This document shows, one piece after another, positions 8,271 to 17,405 of a DNA stretch of 36,008 bases. The notes below the pieces were generated by a model. That model did not search any database, was not told the DNA's origin, and worked only from the letters and a program-made list of their open reading frames with translations. Origin of the DNA: Candidatus Bipolaricaulota bacterium (GTDB lineage Bacteria > Bipolaricaulota > Bipolaricaulia > UBA7950 > UBA9294); NCBI GenBank assembly GCA_026390345.1, contig JAPLGD010000041.1, positions 1-36,008 of the forward strand, read 5' to 3'. Position 1 is the first letter of the stretch, and every line of letters begins with the position of its first letter. The position numbers and the translations under genes are program-made.

Positions 8271-11200
8271 CTATCGGTTTACGAACACGATGCCCTTCGC
8301 GGAGTCTGTGTTGCTGGGGTCGAAGGTGTTCGTCCCGTCCGTGGCCGCGAGAATGTAGATGTAGGCGCCGTTGGCAAGGGCGTCCCCGTCCTCGTTGACC
8401 CCGGTCCAGATGACTTCCGAGACGTTCGCTTCGGTCTTCGCCCACACCAAGTGCCCGGCGAGGTCGTAGACCTCTACCGAGAACGTCGTCGCGATACCCG
8501 AACCGTCGTACGCGAAGGCGACTTCGCTATCGAACGGATTCGGCCCGGCGTAGAACGACGAGACGTCGAGTTTACCTGCCACAATGACTACCGTGTCCGA
8601 GCTTGTGTCGGTCGGGTCCGTCGGATCGACGTAGGTTGCCGTGATCTCATCGCCGACGGCTGTGTCGAGCACGATCGGATCCGTGATGAACATGTGGCTC
8701 TGGCTTCCGTACGTCGTCAGATCGTAGGCGACGCCGTCGATCGTGACCGTGCCGGACAGGGAGACATCCTGCGTGTGCGAGAGGTCGGTCACCCTCACGC
8801 GGATTGGGTCTCCCTGGGCATACGAGCTTACGACGTTGCCCTGCGGGTCGATGAATTCGGTGCATGAGGCCTCGGTCGTCGCACCGCTGCCGCCGATGGA
8901 AACCTTGATCGAGATCATGGCCGAGTCGGAGTGGTTCGACGGATCCTGGTAGAAGGCGACGATCGTGTCGCCTGGCAGGACGTCGAGCGTCGGGACGCAC
9001 GTGTAGACGTGGACGAGGTCAACACAGATGACCGATACGAACGTACCGCTTGCCACGCTCGTCTCGAGGAGGTCGAGGGCCGCCCATCGTCCGCTGCGTG
9101 GATTCAGCACGTAGATTCTCGGAGCCCCATCGTTTGCGTCGTTCGCATACGGGTTGGGCGAGTCGTTGAAGATGTTCGTGTCGCCGAGCAGCGCGTTGAC
9201 CGGGTGCGTGTTGACCCGGTCCGGGGTGCAGTCGAATACGTTCAGCGGCAGCGGACCGAACGGGATGTTCTGTCCCTCGTCCCAGAAGCCGTCGATTCGC
9301 TCACGTCGATAGACATCCTCGTCTTGGTCGTCGTCGATGACCTCGATGAAGACGCAGTCCGAGTTCACGTAGTCCTCGACTTCGTTGCCGTTGCGATCGA
9401 GGAAGTGCATCCTCGTCGTCGAGCCGTCGTAAACCTGCGTGTCGGCGATGGACATCAGGTCATAGGAGACGTCGTTCGACACGCGAACTCGATCGATCCG
9501 CGGCCCGGAGTATGCCGTGACTGTGTTCTCGTCGCCGAGGCCAAGCATCCCCTGGTCGTTGTCTACGTAGTACACGTCGTTGTAGCGAACGTAGACGTCG
9601 TCTTCGTTGAACGCCTCGAGCTTCCAGTTGTCGAGAACGAGCTGGTAGCCGCCGAGGAGGTCGGCCAGGCCGACGCCAAGGGCATCCCACACGGGACGAA
9701 TCTCCATCCCCGCGTTGGAGAAGAAGATGGACGAGTTCGACGACGTCTCGTCGAGGGTCCAGAACTCCCCGTCGTCCTCGTCGTGCGGATCGCAGATGTG
9801 GACGACGACTTGCTCCGGGCAGCACGCCTCGACGTTGGCATTCTCGTCGATAACCTGGACGTAGAGCGCATCGCGGCCGAGCCAGTACTCATTCTTCTCC
9901 GCGCGCGACGCGTCGGTGAACTTCGTCTTCGAGGTCTTGGCCTTCGAGCCGATGTACGCCACGGCCAGCTTGAAGTCGTCCTCGTCGTTTGGGTCGAGGT
10001 AGTACACGACGAGCGTATCATTCACGTTCAGGGTGTTGAACCCGAGGTCGCCGAGGATGGAGTTGAGCTTCAGCTCGAAGATCCCCGTGTTCACGCCCGT
10101 CTCGCGGGCGTAGAACGAGATGGCCGTCACACCGTTCGCGCTCACCGTGTCGAAGAGCGACCCATGGTCCTCGAGGTCGAACACCCCGAGCTTCGGGTAA
10201 TGGATGTAGTAGCGACCATCCTTCGCGCCGGCCGTCCCGTAGTCGTTCTTCTCGGCGTTGTAGATGTTGAACCAGCGAATCGGACGGTTGGTGAAGTCCG
10301 CGGTCGCGGGTTTCGCCGGGTCCTCGACGGTCGTGTAGTTGCCGGCGATGCCTCCGGTGCGCTTGAGCATACAGAAGTTGTTCGCGTTGTCGCCGGTCTG
10401 CGCCGTGTCGCTGTCCGTCGAGTTCGCCGGGTTCCACGACCCGGGGTTCACGATGATGAACACCGGCACGTACTCAACGCGGTTGCAGTTCAGGTTCTCG
10501 TCCGGGTCGACGATCCGGATCGTCGCGGCCTCGTTGCCGTCCTTGTAGATGATGCCGTCGCTGCGCGAGGTCCCACCTTCCCAGGTGATCGTCGCCTCGG
10601 TGTCGATGATCTTTATCATCGCCACGGCGACGTCGGTTTCGTCGTTCTGATCCTGGATCATGCCGATCAGCGTGTCCATGTTCTCGAACCGGCCGATCAG
10701 CCACTCGGTTGGCGTTGTGGCGCGGTGCGAGTCCAGCTCAGACGGGAAAGCCCATTTCCAGGAGTCCAGGTCGATGAGTCCCGTCTTGAACGTCGTCGAA
10801 CCCGCGGGGACATTTCCGATCCAGTAGAGCACGTCACCGTCGGCGTCCGCTCCGCCTTTGGTTTCGTTGTGAAGGTCGAAGAAGGAGTAGTTGCCCCATT
10901 GGAACGAGGTGTTTGGGGTGGCCGCTGTCTTTGCGGCGAGGGGAGCTGCTCCTGCGGGTACGTCGACGACGTGCGTCCCCTTCCACAACTCGCTCGCCCC
11001 GAAGCTCTCTCGGGTGCCGATTTGGAACGGATGACTGCTCACGAAGACGCCCGTGTTGGCGCCGGTCTCCTCGAGGTAGTCCGCGCCGAGCCACCCGGGG
11101 CTCCCCGGGAAGTGGCCCTTGTACGGGACGTAGCCGTCTTCATCGTACCTCTCGCCGGCCGGGCTCCCCGTCTCGTCGACGTAGCTCATCCACATGATGT

Positions 11201-11441
11201 AGGCGCCCGTCTTCGGGTCCATCAGCTTGACGTCGGTCCAGATCTTGTCCCGCACGTCGCAGTCGATGTTCTCGTCCGGATCGTAGACGCAGATCCAGAC
11301 CTCAGTCCCTTCCTGAACCTTCGTGACGCGGGTTCCGCCGTCTTGGTCGGACGAGAAGTACATCTCGGCCGTGCTCGCGGCGAGCGGAAGAGCCGCCAGG
11401 GTCACGACGACCCAGATCAGCAGTAGCCCTCTACGCACCAT
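8271..11441 (-). CDS. Large secreted/surface repeat protein with FlgD-Ig-like C-terminal domain
   Basis: Signal peptide MVRRGLLLIWVVVTLAALPLAASTA; repeated acidic DPDENIDCD / DPDENLNCN / DENANVEAC / DDDQDEDV motifs each followed by ETG-NTG-F-like motifs; C-term FYAGPNPFDSEVAFAYD...VEVYDLAGHLVW...GANGAYIYIL-like. Confidence 0.85.
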   Translation of the reverse strand: MVRRGLLLIWVVVTLAALPLAASTAEMYFSSDQDGGTRVTKVQEGTEVWICVYDPDENIDCDVRDKIWTDVKLMDPKTGAYIMWMSYVDETGSPAGERYDEDGYVPYKGHFPGSPGWLGADYLEETGANTGVFVSSHPFQIGTRESFGASELWKGTHVVDVPAGAAPLAAKTAATPNTSFQWGNYSFFDLHNETKGGADADGDVLYWIGNVPAGSTTFKTGLIDLDSWKWAFPSELDSHRATTPTEWLIGRFENMDTLIGMIQDQNDETDVAVAMIKIIDTEATITWEGGTSRSDGIIYKDGNEAATIRIVDPDENLNCNRVEYVPVFIIVNPGSWNPANSTDSDTAQTGDNANNFCMLKRTGGIAGNYTTVEDPAKPATADFTNRPIRWFNIYNAEKNDYGTAGAKDGRYYIHYPKLGVFDLEDHGSLFDTVSANGVTAISFYARETGVNTGIFELKLNSILGDLGFNTLNVNDTLVVYYLDPNDEDDFKLAVAYIGSKAKTSKTKFTDASRAEKNEYWLGRDALYVQVIDENANVEACCPEQVVVHICDPHDEDDGEFWTLDETSSNSSIFFSNAGMEIRPVWDALGVGLADLLGGYQLVLDNWKLEAFNEDDVYVRYNDVYYVDNDQGMLGLGDENTVTAYSGPRIDRVRVSNDVSYDLMSIADTQVYDGSTTRMHFLDRNGNEVEDYVNSDCVFIEVIDDDQDEDVYRRERIDGFWDEGQNIPFGPLPLNVFDCTPDRVNTHPVNALLGDTNIFNDSPNPYANDANDGAPRIYVLNPRSGRWAALDLLETSVASGTFVSVICVDLVHVYTCVPTLDVLPGDTIVAFYQDPSNHSDSAMISIKVSIGGSGATTEASCTEFIDPQGNVVSSYAQGDPIRVRVTDLSHTQDVSLSGTVTIDGVAYDLTTYGSQSHMFITDPIVLDTAVGDEITATYVDPTDPTDTSSDTVVIVAGKLDVSSFYAGPNPFDSEVAFAYDGSGIATTFSVEVYDLAGHLVWAKTEANVSEVIWTGVNEDGDALANGAYIYILAATDGTNTFDPSNTDSAKGIVFVNR

Positions 11442-11640
11442 AGCTTGCCCCTTCCTTCTCAAATCAAACATACTTTGACGCGGATTCCCCCTCGCGCCGG
11501 ACGATTTCCTGCAAGCACCGTACGGCATCGCAAACGGCGATGTCAAGTCATCTTGCGCACTTGTGGACCGCCCTGTGTCTCGTTGGCAGCAGGCGACGGC
11601 ACGTGCACGCCGAAACCGCTGTAGGGAACGGGGATACCGA

Positions 11641-12711
11641 TTAGCGGGGAGGGCTAAAGCGGATGACGACGACGTCGCCGTCTTGGATCTCGTAGTCTCG
11701 GCCCTCAAGACGGCGCTTGCCTGCCTTGGCGGCTGCGGCCTCCGACCCGGCCCCGATCAAGTCGTCGTACGCGATGACCTCCATGCGGATGAAGCCGTGC
11801 TCCATGTCGGTGTGGATCTTCCCCGCCGCGACGGGGGCCTTGTCGCCGCGCCGGCACGTCCACACGTGGACCTCCTTCTCGCCCGCCGTGAAGAAGTCCA
11901 CGAGTCCAAGCTTCCGGTAGGCGGCGCGGATCAATCGATCGATCGACAGCTCGGCGAGCCCAAGCTCGGCGAGGAACGGGCCCCGATCGTCCGGAGGGAG
12001 TTCGCTGATGTCAGCTTCTTCGCGTCCGCAGATGGAGATGACCTCGCTTCCCTCCGCGGACGCTCGTTCGCGGAGCACAGCCACATCAGGCCCGTCAGCG
12101 TCCCGTGGCGAAGCGACGTTGGCGGCGTAGAGAACAGGCTTCTGCGATATGAGGTTGCAGTCCGCGACGCTCGCCCGCTCGGTCTCCGTGAGCTCCTGGT
12201 TCCGCGCGGGGATCCCCGCGTGGAGACCCTCCAGGACCTTTTCGCAGTCGGCGGACTCGCGGGCCACGTCTTTGTCACCGATCCGAACACGCTTCACGAG
12301 GCGCGCAATCTTCCGCTCGACGGTCTGCGCGTCGGCGACCATGAGTTCGAGGTCGATCGTCTCGATGTCGCGAAGCGGGTTCGCTGGGCTCTCGGGGGCT
12401 GCGAAACAGCGGACCACGTGGATCAGTGCGTCGGCCTCCTTAATGTGAGCGAGAAGGCGCGATCCGCGACCTCCCTCCGCTGTGGATCCCTCGGAAAGGC
12501 CGGGAATGTCTACGATCTCGACGCTGGCACGGACGATCTTGCCGGTCCTGTAGAGTTCGACAAGCCGATCCACGCGCGGGTCTGGCACCGCGACGGTCGC
12601 GCGATGGGACTCCGCAGCGTCGAAGATCGACGTTCCGGCTGACGTGACAGCGTTATAGACCGTCGTCTTTCCGCACGCGGGAACTCCGACGAGACCACAA
12701 CGAAGCGGCAT
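11641..12711 (-). CDS. ychF: Redox-regulated/ribosome-associated ATPase YchF
   Basis: MPLRCGLVGVPACGKTTVYNAVT, VDIPGLSEGSTAEGGRGSRLLAHIKEADALIHVVRCF, C-terminal TGS-like domain. Confidence 0.9.
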   Translation of the reverse strand: MPLRCGLVGVPACGKTTVYNAVTSAGTSIFDAAESHRATVAVPDPRVDRLVELYRTGKIVRASVEIVDIPGLSEGSTAEGGRGSRLLAHIKEADALIHVVRCFAAPESPANPLRDIETIDLELMVADAQTVERKIARLVKRVRIGDKDVARESADCEKVLEGLHAGIPARNQELTETERASVADCNLISQKPVLYAANVASPRDADGPDVAVLRERASAEGSEVISICGREEADISELPPDDRGPFLAELGLAELSIDRLIRAAYRKLGLVDFFTAGEKEVHVWTCRRGDKAPVAAGKIHTDMEHGFIRMEVIAYDDLIGAGSEAAAAKAGKRRLEGRDYEIQDGDVVVIRFSPPR

Positions 12712-12803
12712 GACTCAGAGACTCCTTTTCGCTCGAGGATGAGAGACGCGAGAAGCCGATGGTTCAATTCTAGCGGCCGCTTGCTACGAACTCCAGGTCT
12801 CCT

Positions 12804-13475
12804 CTACAGCGGGGGAGGAACAAGGTACAGGAGGATGGCCACGTAGTGGCACACGCTGCCGCCAAGGACGAACAGGTGCCAGATCGCGTGGTTGTAGGGC
12901 AAGCGCTTCCACGCGTAGAACGCGACTCCAACCGTATAGGAGAGGCCGCCTGCCGCGACGTACGCGATCGCTTCGTGCGGCACTCGCAGCCACGCCTCGC
13001 GGGCGGCGACAACGATCATCCATCCCATCGCGACGTATAGAACGACCGACGTCTTCTGAAGACGGCCGATGAACAGGCTCTTGAACACGATCCCCGCAAT
13101 CGCCAACGACCAGATGATGATGAGGAGAGTGAGTCCCCACCGCCCCCACAGCGAAAGCAGCAGGAACGGGGTGTAGGTGCCCGCAATCAGGAGGTAGACC
13201 GAACAGTGGTCGAAGATCCGGAACACTCTCCGCGCTCGTGGGGGCTGGATCGAGTGGTAAAGGGTTGAGGAAAGGTGGAGGAGGAAGAGGCTGGCGCCGT
13301 ACACGGCGAAGGCGACGATGTGACGGGCCGATCCTCCAAGGACGGCGCGGTAGAGGAGGAGCGCCGTTCCTACAAGGCTGAACACCGCGCCGACGCCGTG
13401 GGTCACGCTGTTCGCGATCTGCTCGCCGCGCGTGTACTCTGGGAGGTCACCGCAGGAGGATGTCTTTCGATTCAT
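12804..13475 (-). CDS. Hemolysin III family (PAQR-like) membrane protein
   Basis: EQIANSVTHGVGAVFSL, SSTLYHS, FDHCSVYLLIAGTYTPF, AIWHLFVLGGSVCHY. Confidence 0.9.
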   Translation of the reverse strand: MNRKTSSCGDLPEYTRGEQIANSVTHGVGAVFSLVGTALLLYRAVLGGSARHIVAFAVYGASLFLLHLSSTLYHSIQPPRARRVFRIFDHCSVYLLIAGTYTPFLLLSLWGRWGLTLLIIIWSLAIAGIVFKSLFIGRLQKTSVVLYVAMGWMIVVAAREAWLRVPHEAIAYVAAGGLSYTVGVAFYAWKRLPYNHAIWHLFVLGGSVCHYVAILLYLVPPPL

Positions 13476-13528
13476 TCGCCTGATGGTATCCGCAACGTAT
13501 TGCCGCGTCTCCTGGGGATGACGGACGC

Positions 13529-14272
13529 CTAGCCCCCTACGTTTCGCTGGTAAAGGATCGCGTTTCCGCGCCTTCCCGCCGCGATCAAAACGCCCATCCC
13601 GCGAAGGACGTAAGTAATCTTCTGCGCCAACCAACGAGGCTGTCGGATGGCCCGGGCCAGCTCGGCGGTCGTGAACGGTTCCTCCAGCTGGGCGGGGACG
13701 ACGCAGAGGTAGTCGGCTGGGTGATGGAACGACAGGCAGTCGATGACCTCGACCAAGTGACGTTCCTCGCGCACCGAGCCCCGCCGTCCACGGTGGGTTG
13801 CGCCTTCTCGACGCAGGTCCGTCTCGCGGATCAGCAGGGCATCGATCGACAGGTTGGTGTCGCCGAGCAGATCGCGCAGGAACACGAACTCCCGGAATGC
13901 ATCGACGGCGCTGCCGTGTCGTGGAGACTTCCGAGTTCGTCGCGCGGCGTTCGGTTCGTCGATGCGGACGATGGTTCGCTCCGCGGGGATCGGAAGGACG
14001 AGGCGGACTTGGCGCCGCTTTAGGAGGGCCCGCAGCTTGCGCTCGAGCCCGGATGTCGATCCCGTCTGGATCTCGATGACCGTGTCTCCGCGGAGGATGT
14101 CGGCGACGAACCCATCGACGGGAACCTCAAACTGGTCTCCATCCTCGGCGAGCCACTCCTTGAGCGCCGCGTGGAGCGGCTTCTCGTTGAGCGTGCCGAT
14201 GCCTGCGCCGCCGGGGCGGTTCTCTTCGCTGCGACTCCGTGCGATCTCATCCACGAGACGGCCTACCCCCAC
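13529..14272 (-). CDS. Conserved hypothetical, candidate PD-(D/E)xK-like domain plus C-terminal winged helix
   Basis: GIGTLNEKPLHAALKEWLAEDGDQFEVPVDGFVADILRGDTVIEIQTGSTSGLERKLRALL; C-term FTTAELARAIRQPRWLAQKITYVLRGMGVL; GTG start overlaps the upstream stop (TAGTG). Confidence 0.6.
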   Translation of the reverse strand: MGVGRLVDEIARSRSEENRPGGAGIGTLNEKPLHAALKEWLAEDGDQFEVPVDGFVADILRGDTVIEIQTGSTSGLERKLRALLKRRQVRLVLPIPAERTIVRIDEPNAARRTRKSPRHGSAVDAFREFVFLRDLLGDTNLSIDALLIRETDLRREGATHRGRRGSVREERHLVEVIDCLSFHHPADYLCVVPAQLEEPFTTAELARAIRQPRWLAQKITYVLRGMGVLIAAGRRGNAILYQRNVGG

Positions 14273-14709
14273 TATCGCAGCATAAGCCACGTGCCGACGA
14301 AGAGCACGCCCATTCCGACCGCGCGAGACGCGTCGAACGGGCGCGGACCCGCGCCCAGCCAGCCGAAGTGGTCGAGCACGGCACCGAGCACGAGCTGAGC
14401 CGCGATGGTGAGCGTCAACGTCGCGGCCAGGCCGAGGCGGGGCACCGTGTAGCTCACCGCGGCGACAATCCCGACCCCGAGGAAGCCGGCGCACAACGCA
14501 TACCACGGAACGGAGCGCCACGCCGAGAGGGCTCCTCCCCGCGCTCCGAGAATGAAAAGGACGGCCAACAGCAGCCCGCCGGCATGAATGACGAACACGC
14601 TCCCCATCACCCCGACGCGCTCTCCCAAGGTTCCCGAGAAGAGAGATTGCAGGCAGATGGCGGCTCCTCCGGCCAACGCGGCGACGACGGCAGGAACGCT
14701 GACGATCAA
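14272..14709 (-). CDS. DMT-superfamily small transporter (YdcZ/DUF606-like)
   Basis: Four to five TM helices; TTG start preceded by aaaggagg; LGERVGVMGSVFVIHAGG, AATLTLTIAAQLVLGAVLDHFGWLG. Confidence 0.75.
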   Translation of the reverse strand: MIVSVPAVVAALAGGAAICLQSLFSGTLGERVGVMGSVFVIHAGGLLLAVLFILGARGGALSAWRSVPWYALCAGFLGVGIVAAVSYTVPRLGLAATLTLTIAAQLVLGAVLDHFGWLGAGPRPFDASRAVGMGVLFVGTWLMLR

Positions 14710-14747
14710 GGGGCCTCCTTTCGGCTCGAGACGCCGCGCGAACGTGA

Positions 14748-15482
14748 CTACGGTTTCGCCCCTCGTTCGCGCTCGATCCGATCGATCAGATGGTAGACGA
14801 ACCCGCACTGGCCGGGGAACAAGAGCAGGAGCGCGAGGGCCCGATCGCGGTCGGCGGTGGGAACCTGTTGCGTCCCGTCGCGATCGCGGGACAGGAGAAT
14901 CGCCGTCTCCAGGCCGCCAAGCTGGGGATCGATGTCGCGAGCAACGTCGGCCGGAAGCTCGAGCCGGTCGAGGACCTTTCGCAGCGCCTCGATCGAGGAG
15001 GTTTCGGCCTGTTGGGCGTCGCGCTTGGACCCTTTGGAGAGCGCGACGGCGAGAGCGGCTCGCACGTCGTCGGCGGCGCGTGCCAGGAGGACGACCACGA
15101 CGCGGTAGAGTCCGTGGCTGTACGCAAGTTGGGCGTCGCGCCCGCTTTCGACGACGAGGGGCGTCGCGCGGCCTCCCGATTCCTCGGCGATCTTGGCGAC
15201 GTACGCGTCCGGGTCGTGCGCGAGGGTCGCCCCCTCCTCAAGACTCTGCGCGCCGTACTCCGTGACGTGGACGAACGGCAGATGGAGATTGAGCGAGTTC
15301 TTCCCGGGCGCGAGCACCCCCTGGACGAGGAGATCCCACACGACCTCGTGGACCAGCAAGACGTCGGCGCGCTCGTAGCCATCCACGCGCTGCCGAATCT
15401 CATTCTCAATGGCGTGGAGGTGCGTCTGGGGAGTCCTGCGCAGGATCTCGAAGATCACCGGCCGTAGAGCGGCTTTGTCCAT
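14748..15482 (-). CDS. Conserved hypothetical protein with N-terminal winged-helix-like region
   Basis: Intact 244-aa ORF MDKAALRPVIFEILRRTPQTHLHAIENEI..., same strand and operon as 14272-14709. Confidence 0.65.
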   Translation of the reverse strand: MDKAALRPVIFEILRRTPQTHLHAIENEIRQRVDGYERADVLLVHEVVWDLLVQGVLAPGKNSLNLHLPFVHVTEYGAQSLEEGATLAHDPDAYVAKIAEESGGRATPLVVESGRDAQLAYSHGLYRVVVVLLARAADDVRAALAVALSKGSKRDAQQAETSSIEALRKVLDRLELPADVARDIDPQLGGLETAILLSRDRDGTQQVPTADRDRALALLLLFPGQCGFVYHLIDRIERERGAKP

Positions 15483-15600
15483 CGATCCTCCCGTTCGTCA
15501 TCGTGTGGAACGTGAGAGGATAGCGTCGTGACGAACCGCCCCACAAGCCTCGCGGTTGCCGGGCCTTTTCTCAGGGCGTATCGTTCCCTGCGGTGACGAC

Positions 15601-16662
15601 ATGGCGAGATTCGTGAGGCAGACTCGACGAACGGCCGGGCAGGACCCGGGGGCGCTCGTGCACGTCGGGGACGTCCGTCAAGAAGCGACGTGCCTGACGC
15701 TCTTCCGATATGACGCGGCGTCAGTCGATGAGACCCATCCGGACCTTGCGTGCGCCCTTCCTCGGGACACGGCACCCGGGGTGCTGTGGCTGAACGTCGA
15801 CGGGGTGCATGACGCCGCGGTCGTCGAGCAGATCGGACGGATGGGCGACATCCATCCGCTGCTCCTCGAGGACATTATGCACACGCTGCAGCGCCCCAAG
15901 CTCGAGGACTACGACTCGCTCCTGTTCGCGTCCCTCCGGATGCTTCAGTACCACGAGGAGCGGCGAGAGATCGAGGACGAGCAGGTGAGCCTCGTGCTCA
16001 GCCCGTCGTGGGTCATCTCGTTCCAAGAGAACCCGGGAGACGTGTTCGATCCGATCCGAGAGCGCATCCGCGACGGACGGGGGCGAATCCGCCGCGCCGG
16101 GGCCGACTTCCTCTTCTACTCCCTGATCGATTCGATTGTCGACAACTACTTCGTCGTGCTCGAGCACGTGGGGGACTGGGTCGAGGAGGTCTACGAGCGA
16201 GTGACCCGATCGCCCTCGCAATCGGACCTCGACGAGATCCGTCTTCTCCAGCGGGAGCTTCTGTACATGCGCAAGTCCATCTGGCCGCTCCGCGAGGTGT
16301 TAAGCCGACTCCAACACGGCGACTCCCGCCTCCTCGCTCCGGAGACGCTGCCGTACGTCCGAGACGCCTACGATCATACGGTGCAGATCATCGACACCGT
16401 CGAGACGTTCCGCGAGATGCTGAGCAGCGTGATGGACGTGTACCTGTCCAGTCTGAGCAATCGGATGAACCAGGTGATGAAGATGCTGACGATCATCACC
16501 ACCATCTTCATGCCGCTTTCGTTCGTCGCCGGGCTCTACGGGATGAACTTCGCCTGGATGCCGGGACTGCGATCGAGAGTCGGCTACTTCGCCGTCCTCG
16601 GAGTCATGGCTCTCATGGCTCTCGGGATGCTCTACTACTTCCGCCGCCGTCGCTGGCTGTAA
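15601..16662 (+). CDS. corA: Magnesium/cobalt transporter CorA
   Basis: C-terminal KMLTIITTIFMPLSFVAGLYGMNFAWMP (GMN motif) and basic tail. Confidence 0.95.
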   Translation: MARFVRQTRRTAGQDPGALVHVGDVRQEATCLTLFRYDAASVDETHPDLACALPRDTAPGVLWLNVDGVHDAAVVEQIGRMGDIHPLLLEDIMHTLQRPKLEDYDSLLFASLRMLQYHEERREIEDEQVSLVLSPSWVISFQENPGDVFDPIRERIRDGRGRIRRAGADFLFYSLIDSIVDNYFVVLEHVGDWVEEVYERVTRSPSQSDLDEIRLLQRELLYMRKSIWPLREVLSRLQHGDSRLLAPETLPYVRDAYDHTVQIIDTVETFREMLSSVMDVYLSSLSNRMNQVMKMLTIITTIFMPLSFVAGLYGMNFAWMPGLRSRVGYFAVLGVMALMALGMLYYFRRRRWL

Positions 16663-16671
16663 TAAGTGAAA

Positions 16672-16722
16672 GGAGAAGGGTGGACAGCCTCCTTCGAGGC
16701 TTCCCACCCTTCTTCTCCTGCG
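16672..16722. terminator. Bidirectional terminator-like extended hairpin between corA and the convergent LysW-like gene
   Basis: GGAGAAGGGTGG/CCACCCTTCTTCTCC outer stem with inner AGCCTC-CTTC-GAGGCT. Confidence 0.6.
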
Positions 16723-16760
16723 CGTCTCCTGTGGGACGTGTTGAGGACGACGGAGCGCCG

Positions 16761-16973
16761 CTAGATGTAGTCGTCCTCCTCTTCCTCTTCGTCGAGGTCC
16801 TCCTCTTCGTCGAGGTCGTCATCTTCCTCGATCCACTCGAGGCGAATCGGATCCTCGTCGATGACCTCGAGCAATGCCTCGCACTCCTCGCACCGCAGGC
16901 GATTGAAAAGGCAGAGCTCGTCCTTGTCCACATCGAACGCTGCGTCGCACACAGGACAAACGACCTTGCTCAT
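16761..16973 (-). CDS. LysW-like zinc-ribbon mini-protein with acidic C-terminal tail
   Basis: MSKVVCPVCDAAFDVDKDELCLFNRLRCEECEALLEVIDEDPIRLEWIEEDDDLDEEEDLDEEEEEDDYI; two CxxC pairs, LEV..DP.RLE; RBS ggagga. Confidence 0.75.
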   Translation of the reverse strand: MSKVVCPVCDAAFDVDKDELCLFNRLRCEECEALLEVIDEDPIRLEWIEEDDDLDEEEDLDEEEEEDDYI

Positions 16974-17265
16974 GTTTCCTCCATGATCCACCAGTCCCGG
17001 CGGCAACGGACCTTGCCCACCGGAAGCCGATCTTCTCCGACACCGACTGCTTTGCCAACCCGACCCGAAGGGGCGGCGATCACCTCCACCCGAACGTCGT
17101 GCCGCACCGATCAGGCAGCCACCGAAGTGGGCGGGTCGCTCCATTCTGCAGATCCTGGCGTCCATTCCAGACAGCCGTCCTCCGCCATCTCTTCCCTCAC
17201 GGCGCGGGCTCGGTTGGCCGCTGGCGGCTCATGAAGTGAAGAGCCAATCTGTGATAGAGGCTCGC

Positions 17266-17295
17266 AGGATAGCTGCTCCAGTTGGGGGGAGTCAA
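17266..17295 (-). promoter_or_regulatory. Candidate promoter TTGACT-N18-TATCCT for the LysW-like gene
   Basis: Minus-strand -35 at 17290-17295, -10 at 17266-17271; implies a ~285-nt leader. Confidence 0.4.
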
Positions 17296-17405
17296 GAGAG
17301 CCGCGCGGGCCCTATGTCCCATCCTATGACTCGGACGCCTGATCGCAGGACAGAGTGGGCACACGACACAGCGGAGCCTCCCGTCTCCGTAAACGCCATT
17401 CCGCC

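Noticed and set aside
8931-11426. 831-aa plus-strand ORF
   Set aside because: Lies entirely antisense to the secreted repeat protein; composition (Val/Arg/Asp/Glu-rich, no domains) is typical of a high-GC antisense shadow frame.
16980-17400. Intergenic region checked for tRNA, RNase P RNA, tmRNA
   Set aside because: No T-loop GTTCRA consensus, RNase P GAGGAAAGTCC core or tmRNA GGGGAT...GATTCGAC signature found by eye; kept only as a possible leader.
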